NCBI RefSeq assembly: GCF_900324475.1
Contig: NZ_LT992502.1
Coordinates: 2,666,001 to 2,730,000 of the forward strand
Direction of reading: 5' to 3'
DNA from: Enterobacter bugandensis
GTDB taxonomy: Bacteria; Pseudomonadota; Gammaproteobacteria; Enterobacterales; Enterobacteriaceae
DNA: 64,000 nt
The notes beneath the pieces were generated by a model. The model saw nothing but the letters and a program-made list of their open reading frames with translations, was not told the origin of the DNA and did not search any database. Below, in pieces: positions 58,961-64,000 of this stretch; position 1 is the stretch's first letter, and each line of letters begins with the position of its first letter. The position numbers were made by a program, and so were the translations under genes.

Positions 58961-59749
58961 TTACGCCGCTTTCGGCTGTTTTTCGTAGAGGAAATGGAGG
59001 ATCTGCTGGCGCATGTGGTGATAGCGGCTGTCGTCCGCCAGCTGCACCCGGTTGCGCGGGCGCGGCAGGTCAACGCGCAGGATCTCCCCGACGGTGGCCG
59101 CCGGGCCGTTGGTCATCATCAGCACGCGATCGGAGAGCAGCACCGCCTCGTCCACGTCGTGGGTAATGAGCACGATGGTGGTGTTCAGCGCCTGCTGGAT
59201 CTGCATCACCGAGTCCTGCAGATGGGCGCGCGTCAGCGCATCCAGCGCGCCGAACGGCTCATCCATCAGCAGCACTTTCGGCTTCATCGCCAGCGCGCGG
59301 GCAATCCCGACGCGCTGCTTCATGCCGCCGGAGATCTCCCCCGGACGCTTGTGCAGCGCGTGTCCCATCTGCACGCGGTCGAGGTTGTGCTCGATCCACT
59401 CTTTGCGCTCGGCCTTGCTCATGGTGTGACGGAAGACCTGATCCACCGCCAGCGCCACGTTGTCGAAGCAGGTCAGCCACGGCAGCAGCGAATGGTTCTG
59501 GAACACCACCGCGCGCTCGGGCCCCGGCCCGGCGATTTCGCGGTTGTCGCAAATCAGCCCGCCTTCCGTCGGCAGCGCGATCCCGGCGATGAGGTTAAGC
59601 AGCGTCGACTTGCCGCAGCCGGAGTGGCCAATAAGACTCACGGTTTCGCCCTCGTGGATATCAAAAGAGACGTTCTGCAGCGCCAGAAACTCGCCGCTGG
59701 CGGTGGAAAAACGCTGGCTCACGGCCTGGACCTGAATTAATGGTTTCAT
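58961..59749 (-). CDS. nasD: NasD, nitrate/nitrite ABC transporter ATPase
   Basis: The ATPase of the NasFED importer, 262 residues, of the NrtD/SsuB type. It shows Walker A GHSGCGKST, Q-loop VVFQNHSLLPWLT, signature SGGMKQRVGIARAL, Walker B VLLMDEPFGALD and switch HDVDEA, all intact. AAGGAG precedes the ATG. It lies 13 bases upstream of nasCB and nine bases after nasE. Confidence 0.95.
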   Translation of the reverse strand: MKPLIQVQAVSQRFSTASGEFLALQNVSFDIHEGETVSLIGHSGCGKSTLLNLIAGIALPTEGGLICDNREIAGPGPERAVVFQNHSLLPWLTCFDNVALAVDQVFRHTMSKAERKEWIEHNLDRVQMGHALHKRPGEISGGMKQRVGIARALAMKPKVLLMDEPFGALDALTRAHLQDSVMQIQQALNTTIVLITHDVDEAVLLSDRVLMMTNGPAATVGEILRVDLPRPRNRVQLADDSRYHHMRQQILHFLYEKQPKAA

Positions 59750-59758
59750 GTTCGCTCC

Positions 59759-60637
59759 TTATTTTTCCTGCCAGCTAAAGCGACGGGCGATCAGCATCAG
59801 CCCCTGCTCCAGCAGCAACCCGACCACGCCGATGATGACGATGGCAATCAGAATGTTTTCGACGTTGAGGTTGTTCCACTCGTTCCAGATCCAGAAGCCG
59901 ATACCCAGCCCCCCGGTGAGCATCTCGGCGGCGACAATCACCAGCCAGGCGATGCCGATGGAGAGGCGCACCCCGGTCAGCACAGCGGGTAGCACAGCCG
60001 GGAAGAGTATGCGGCGCATGATCGTCCACTCGGAAAGCTGCAATACGCGGGCGACGTTGAGGTAGTCCTGCGGAATGCGGCGCACGCCTTCGGCGGTGTT
60101 GATCACCATCGGCCAGATAGAGCAGATGAAAATGGTCCAGCTCGACGCGGGCTCCGCTTTCTGGAACAGCAGCAGGCCGATGGGCAGCCAGGCCAGCGGG
60201 CTGACCGGCCGCAGAAGCGCAATCAGCGGGTTGAACATGCGCGAGAAAAAGGTGAAGCGGCCAATCAAAAAGCCCAGCGGAATACCCGCCAGCGCTGCCA
60301 GGCCAAAGCCGATGGCGACGCGCTGCAGTGAAGCAAGCACGTTCCAGCCAATGCCCATATCGTTAGGCCCGTCGCGATAAAACGGGTCGGCAAACAGGGT
60401 AATGGCGGAATCAAGCGTGCTGAGCGGCGTCGGGAAGCCTTTGCTGTTTATCGCCGCCAGTTGCCAGAGCACCACCAGCAGCCCAAGGCCGAGCAGCGCC
60501 GGGATAACGCGCTGGAAAAAGTCGTTAATCCGGCGTGCTAACGCGGGTGTGCGGCGGCGAACCTGTACCGGAGGCAGGACAATCACTTCCCCGCTCTCTG
60601 GCGTCTCTTGTGGTTTCGTGTTTTGCAGATGCGGCAT
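59759..60637 (-). CDS. nasE: NasE, nitrate/nitrite ABC transporter permease
   Basis: A 292-residue inner membrane permease of the NrtB/SsuC type. A cytoplasmic N-terminus (about 35 residues) leads to six membrane spans, with the coupling loop RRIPQDYLNVARVLQLSEWTIMRRILFPAVLPAVL near residue 205. It forms the nitrate channel with NasD and receives substrate from NasF. It begins two bases after the nasF stop. Confidence 0.94.
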   Translation of the reverse strand: MPHLQNTKPQETPESGEVIVLPPVQVRRRTPALARRINDFFQRVIPALLGLGLLVVLWQLAAINSKGFPTPLSTLDSAITLFADPFYRDGPNDMGIGWNVLASLQRVAIGFGLAALAGIPLGFLIGRFTFFSRMFNPLIALLRPVSPLAWLPIGLLLFQKAEPASSWTIFICSIWPMVINTAEGVRRIPQDYLNVARVLQLSEWTIMRRILFPAVLPAVLTGVRLSIGIAWLVIVAAEMLTGGLGIGFWIWNEWNNLNVENILIAIVIIGVVGLLLEQGLMLIARRFSWQEK

Positions 60638-60639
60638 AA

Positions 60640-61887
60640 TCAGGCCCCTTTACGGTGAATGGCGAAACGGCTGGCGTACCCTTCCGGATCGGTGCCGTTC
60701 CAGACGGTGCCGTCCATCAGCGTGCTGCTGCGGTACGGTGATGACGGCGTGGACATGCCGCCGACGGCGGTGGCGGCATCCTGCCAGACCGCGGTCTGGT
60801 TGATGCGCTGCGCGATGCCCGCGTAGTCCGGCGCGGCTTTGAGCAAGCCCCAGCGGCGGAACTGGGTTAAGAACCACATGCCGTCGGAGAGATACGGGTA
60901 GCTCACAGCCCCCTCGTTGAAGAAGCGGATCGGGTGCGCGTCCTGCCAGCGCTGGCCCAGGCCGTTGTCGTACTCGCCGAGCATGCGCCCGGTGAGATAC
61001 TGTTCTTTGCAGTTGAGCCACGCCCGGCGGGAGAGGATCTGCGCGGTTTCGCGTTTGTTTTCCGGGGACGCCTCGATCCAGCGCGCGGCCTCCAGCACCG
61101 CGCTCACCAGCGCCCGGGCGGCGTGCGGGTTTTTCTCCACCCAGTCGCGGCGCGTGCCGAGGATCTTTTCCGGATGATCGGCCCAGATGGACTGCGACGT
61201 GGCGGCGGTAAAGCCGATACGGTCGTTAATCGCCCGCGCGTTCCACGGCTCGCCGACGCAGAAGCCCACCATGTTGCCGATGCGCATGTTCATCACCATC
61301 TGCGGCGGCGGCACCACCACCGTGCGCACGTCGTCAAAGGGGTTAATGCCCGCGCTGGCCAGCCAGTAGTAAAGCCACATGGCATGCGTCCCGGTCGGGA
61401 AGGTGTGTGCGAAGGTGTAGGTTCCCGGCGCCTGCTGCCCGATCAGCGTTTTCAGCCCGTCGAGATCGCGAACGCCCTTCTCCGCCAGATCGCTTGAAAG
61501 CGTGATGGCCTGGCCGTTCTGATTGAGCGTCATCAGGTTCGCCATCTGCTGCGGCTTGCCGGCGATGCCCAGCTCCAGCCCGTACAGCAGACCGTAAAGA
61601 ATGTGTGCGGCGTCCAGTTCTCCCGCCACCAGCTTGTCGCGCACCGCCGCCCAGCTCGCCTCTTTGGTGGGAACGATGGTGATACCGTATTTTTTATCAA
61701 AGCCTTTTAACGCTGCGATAACCACCGGCGCGCAGTCGGTCAGCGGGATAAACCCGACGCGCACCGTCTCCTGTTCCGGTTTATCTGAGCCAGCCGCCCA
61801 GGCAGCCTGCATAACACCCGGTAACAGCGCTGCACCACTCGCCAGCATGCTGGCCTGCAAAAATCGCCGTCTCGACAAATCCGCCAT
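60640..61887 (-). CDS. nasF: NasF, nitrate/nitrite periplasmic binding protein
   Basis: The solute receptor of the importer, 415 residues, related to cyanobacterial NrtA. The N-terminus carries a twin-arginine signal (SRRRFLQASMLASGAALLPGVMQAAWA), so it is likely exported folded by Tat. The mature domain contains VGFIPLTDCAPVVIAA and the nitrate-pocket region. It is the first gene of the nas operon, downstream of a sigma-54 promoter and a terminator-bearing leader. GGGAG precedes the ATG. Confidence 0.95.
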   Translation of the reverse strand: MADLSRRRFLQASMLASGAALLPGVMQAAWAAGSDKPEQETVRVGFIPLTDCAPVVIAALKGFDKKYGITIVPTKEASWAAVRDKLVAGELDAAHILYGLLYGLELGIAGKPQQMANLMTLNQNGQAITLSSDLAEKGVRDLDGLKTLIGQQAPGTYTFAHTFPTGTHAMWLYYWLASAGINPFDDVRTVVVPPPQMVMNMRIGNMVGFCVGEPWNARAINDRIGFTAATSQSIWADHPEKILGTRRDWVEKNPHAARALVSAVLEAARWIEASPENKRETAQILSRRAWLNCKEQYLTGRMLGEYDNGLGQRWQDAHPIRFFNEGAVSYPYLSDGMWFLTQFRRWGLLKAAPDYAGIAQRINQTAVWQDAATAVGGMSTPSSPYRSSTLMDGTVWNGTDPEGYASRFAIHRKGA

Positions 61888-61908
61888 AACCGCTCCCGAA
61901 AAAAAGCC

Positions 61909-61947
61909 AAAAAAAAGCGCCCGCCGTGCCGAAGCACTGCTGGACGC
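61909..61947 (-). terminator. nas leader terminator (NasR-controlled attenuator)
   Basis: In the minus-strand leader a stem with the stable TTCG tetraloop (core GTGC-TTCG-GCAC, with further pairs interrupted by A-G mismatches, 61917-61947) runs into eight T residues, and a second T7 run follows. It stops transcription before nasF unless NasR, bound to nitrate or nitrite, antiterminates. That mechanism is established for Klebsiella nasF. A smaller upstream stem near 61970-61985 (TGC-GCC-AAC-GGC) may be the NasR recognition hairpin. Confidence 0.85.
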
Positions 61948-62008
61948 CTTTATCCCGAAGACAAATGCACCGCCGTTGGCGCACCGTCAAAAATGGTTAA
62001 TTAAATAA

Positions 62009-62024
62009 TGCAAAGCCAGTGCCA
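62009..62024 (-). promoter_or_regulatory. Sigma-54 promoter of the nas operon
   Basis: The minus strand reads TGGCAC-TGGCT-TTGCA, an exact match to the sigma-54 -24/-12 consensus. It lies about 120 bases before nasF and just upstream of the leader hairpins. It implies general nitrogen control (NtrC) of the operon. I did not locate NtrC sites with certainty in the 90 bases up to nasR. Confidence 0.92.
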
Positions 62025-62115
62025 GGTTTGAAGACCCTCTTTCAGGGCCCAGAAACCGGGTTTTGCCCGCGTTCACGCACCTCAATCAGGCATAAAATGC
62101 CCGCTGATTGTGCAG

Positions 62116-63300
62116 CTACTCCTTTGGTGTTACCTGCCAGACGCTCTTCACCATAAGCAGCGCGCGGGCGATATCGACCATGCGCTGGTTCTTGTCCATT
62201 GCCATTTTGCGCAGCGTCGTCCAGGCCTGTTCTTCACTCATGTTCTGGTGGGTCATCAGCACGCTTTTGGCTTTATCAATGGTTTTGCGCTCCTCAAGCG
62301 TATCGCGCAGCGACACGAGCTGGCGGGAAAGCTGCTCTATCTCTCGTGCCTGCTGGCGAACCAGGGTCAGCAGCGGTTTATCCGGGTAGTGCGCCAGCGG
62401 ATCGTCCTGTTCATCCCCGGGAAGCGGGTATGCCTCGTCGCGCTGAATACGCTCATCCACCGCGACCATCAGATCGGCGATGATCGTCTCCTCCAGCGCG
62501 CGCAGATGCTCCAGCCGCGCCGTTTGCAGCGCAAACCAGGCGAGTGCGGTATTGCCATTGTCTGCGGCAGGCTGGCGGGTACAGGCCACGCGCCGGAGCT
62601 GCTCCGTCTCACGATCGGGCTGACAATTAAGGGAGAACGAAGTCTGCACGTCGGCCTGGCTGTGGGAGAGAAAGATCTCAAAGCAGGCCTGCTGCCCGTC
62701 AATGCGGTCAACCAGCCGCTGGCGGGTCACATCATCGAAAAAGCCCTGCGTGAAGCCAATCGCCCCCAGGGCCCGCTCTTGTCCCGCCAGCTCTTTCCCC
62801 TGCATCAGGCTATATAGCGCGACGAAACGGCCCGCGATTTGCGGGTCGTCAATGCTGTCATTAAGCTGCGGTACGATACTGAGCAGGTGGCGCAGCATGC
62901 GGGAGTAGTGCTCCATTGCCTGCGGAGCCGTTAGCGTTTGCCGATTTACACCGTCGCGCAGCGCGGGAAGCGTCTCCAGCGTGAGCAGCGCATTGCCAAT
63001 ACGTTCGCAAACGGCGCTTCCCGGAAAGGCGGACTGTTTTCCAAGAATATCGTTCAGTGCAGCAAGGTTTTCATCCACCAGCGCCCGGCTGGCTTTGCAT
63101 TCAGGCGCATAGAGCTTACCCTGTGAGCAGAGCCAGACGTTAGATGCGCCGCGCTCGCACTGGAGCATATGCACCAGTTGGCTAATGCCGCGCACCAGCA
63201 CGTTCAGCTGCGCCAGCCTGCTGAGCTGCTCCCGGCGCATCCGCCTTGCGCGCTGGAGCCATTCGGTTGCACCTGGCGAAATGCCGGCCATTAATGTCAT
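62116..63300 (-). CDS. nasR: NasR, nitrate/nitrite-responsive antiterminator
   Basis: NasR binds nitrate or nitrite through an N-terminal NIT domain (about residues 40-290) and the nas leader RNA through a C-terminal ANTAR domain. The ANTAR helix is visible around LVSLRDTLEERKTIDKAKSVLMTHQNMSEEQAWTTLRKMAMDKNQRMVDIARALL. The ATG at 63300, preceded by GGGAGAG, gives 394 residues, close to the Klebsiella protein; the frame is open further upstream into ychN's leader without support. It precedes nasF on the same strand and is divergent from ychN. Confidence 0.93.
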   Translation of the reverse strand: MTLMAGISPGATEWLQRARRMRREQLSRLAQLNVLVRGISQLVHMLQCERGASNVWLCSQGKLYAPECKASRALVDENLAALNDILGKQSAFPGSAVCERIGNALLTLETLPALRDGVNRQTLTAPQAMEHYSRMLRHLLSIVPQLNDSIDDPQIAGRFVALYSLMQGKELAGQERALGAIGFTQGFFDDVTRQRLVDRIDGQQACFEIFLSHSQADVQTSFSLNCQPDRETEQLRRVACTRQPAADNGNTALAWFALQTARLEHLRALEETIIADLMVAVDERIQRDEAYPLPGDEQDDPLAHYPDKPLLTLVRQQAREIEQLSRQLVSLRDTLEERKTIDKAKSVLMTHQNMSEEQAWTTLRKMAMDKNQRMVDIARALLMVKSVWQVTPKE

Positions 63301-63373
63301 GCTTACTCTCCCGGACAGCGAAACTCCGGGGAAATTAAGCAATATTCGTGCCTTTATAAGAACAGGAGTCAAC

Positions 63374-63727
63374 ATGCAGAAGATTGTGATCGTCGCCAAC
63401 GGTGCGGCCTACGGCAGCGAATCCCTTTTCAACAGCCTGCGCCTGGCGATCGCGCTACGCGAAAAAGAGAGCGACCTGGTACTGCGGATATTTTTAATGT
63501 CCGACGCCGTCACCGCCGGGCTGAAGGGTCAAAAACCGGCGGAAGGCTACAACATTCAGCAGATGCTGGAGATCCTGACCGCGCAGGACGTGCCGGTAAA
63601 ACTCTGTAAGACCTGCACCGACGGGCGCGGCATTACCGGGCTGCCGCTGATCGAGGGCGTAGAAATCGGTACGCTGGTTGAACTGGCCGAATGGACGCTG
63701 ACCGCGGATAAAGTATTAACTTTTTAA
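63374..63727 (+). CDS. ychN: YchN, DsrE/F-like family protein
   Basis: A 117-residue protein of the DsrE/F-like sulfur-relay fold, nearly identical to E. coli YchN, which forms a hexamer. The conserved cysteine pair is in VKLCKTCTDGRG near residues 75-80. Its cellular role is not established. The ATG at 63374 follows CAGGAGTCAAC; the frame extends upstream across nasR without support. Confidence 0.94.
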   Translation: MQKIVIVANGAAYGSESLFNSLRLAIALREKESDLVLRIFLMSDAVTAGLKGQKPAEGYNIQQMLEILTAQDVPVKLCKTCTDGRGITGLPLIEGVEIGTLVELAEWTLTADKVLTF

Positions 63728-63774
63728 TAATAAACCCGTAAAAATATTATTTTCTTATGGACGCGGTTTCAGCA

Positions 63775-63802
63775 TCAAGTTTACCTGCGGGGTTGCCGAT
63801 AG
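63775..63802 (+). promoter_or_regulatory. Sigma-28 (FliA)-like promoter
   Basis: TCAAGTTT (63775-63782) and GCCGATAG (63795-63802) match the FliA consensus TAAAGTTT and GCCGATAA at 14 of 16 positions, with a spacer of 12 instead of 11. It lies 31 bases before the chemotaxis-receptor start, the kind of gene FliA normally drives. Confidence 0.7.
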
Positions 63803-63833
63803 GCATGGAAACAACACAGCAGGTATTTCACTT

Positions 63834-64000
63834 ATGTTCAGATCCATTCGCGCACGCATTATCGCCGCGACGACAGGCTGCCTCGTCGTCGCCCTTCTTC
63901 TCAATACCGTAATTAACTTCCAGGTCACGCGCCAGGATAACCAGCAGTCCCAGCGCGATATTCTGACCAGCACCCGCGCCAGCCACAACATGGCGATTGC
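63834..64000 (+). CDS. Methyl-accepting chemotaxis protein, N-terminal fragment
   Basis: The frame MFRSIRARIIAATTGCLVVALLLNTVINFQ is open to the window edge (at least 55 codons). It shows a short basic cytoplasmic start, one hydrophobic transmembrane segment, and a polar, Gln/Arg/Ser-rich region (VTRQDNQQSQRDILTSTRASHNM) typical of the first periplasmic helix of a chemoreceptor. The call rests on this topology and on the FliA-like promoter; the signalling domain is outside the window. Its ligand is unknown. Confidence 0.65.
   Translation, partial: MFRSIRARIIAATTGCLVVALLLNTVINFQVTRQDNQQSQRDILTSTRASHNMAI

Overview
The window is chromosomal DNA from a member of the Enterobacteriaceae. Gene content, gene order and protein sequences follow Escherichia coli closely (trp operon, tonB, clsA, oppABCDF, adhE, hns, galU, rssAB, tyrTV, narGHJI/K/XL). 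An assimilatory nitrate/nitrite (nas) cluster of the Klebsiella/Enterobacter type sits beside narL. An Enterobacter or close relative is the most likely source; the genus is an inference from memory of gene order, not from a search. I saw no insertion sequence, prophage, CRISPR array or rRNA gene. The two tRNA genes are tandem tRNA-Tyr copies.

Layout. 0.1-4.0 kb: yciK-btuR, converging on rluB and the yciO-rnm pair. 4.0-10.8 kb: the complete trp operon with promoter/operator, leader peptide, attenuator and trpE-GD-CF-B-A. 10.9-12.9 kb: yedE-yedF plus an unrecognised small exported protein, lying where E. coli has yciGFE. 12.9-18.1 kb: ompW, a YkgJ-family protein, yciC, yciB, yciA, tonB, yciI and leuE. 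18.2-21.2 kb: the tiny gene yciY, clsA, yciU and a voltage-gated potassium channel with a C-terminal zinc ribbon. 21.2-26.8 kb: the oligopeptide transporter oppABCDF. 27.6-34.1 kb: ychE, adhE, a frameshifted tdk, hns and galU. 34.3-37.8 kb: rssB, rssA, ychJ and purU. 37.9-38.2 kb: two tRNA-Tyr genes. 38.3-39.8 kb: a divergent Lrp-type regulator and EamA transporter. 39.8-51.0 kb: respiratory nitrate reductase narGHJI, the antiporter narK and the sensor-regulator pair narXL. 51.0-52.4 kb: ychO, frameshifted near its 3' end. 52.5-63.3 kb: nasFED-nasCB-nasA with its regulator nasR. 63.4-64.0 kb: ychN and the start of a methyl-accepting chemotaxis protein that runs off the window.

How the genes work together. 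The right-hand 24 kb holds two ways of using nitrate. The Nar system imports nitrate through NarK, reduces it at the membrane for anaerobic respiration, and is controlled by FNR (boxes seen upstream of narG and narK) and NarXL. The Nas system imports nitrate through an ABC transporter (NasFED) and reduces it to nitrite and ammonium (NasA, NasCB) as a nitrogen source. The Nas operon has a sigma-54 promoter and a leader terminator that NasR is expected to relieve. The left half is housekeeping: tryptophan synthesis, envelope functions, peptide uptake, fermentation, nucleoid structure and RpoS turnover.

Two genes (tdk, ychO) each carry a single-base frameshift inside otherwise intact family sequence, and nasC and nasB form one continuous frame. 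Base-call error and real mutation must be separated before these are interpreted. No strongly novel system stands out. The most interesting leads are the zinc-ribbon Kv channel, the yedEF/exported-protein insertion, the NasC-NasB fusion and an unexplained palindrome in the ompW promoter.
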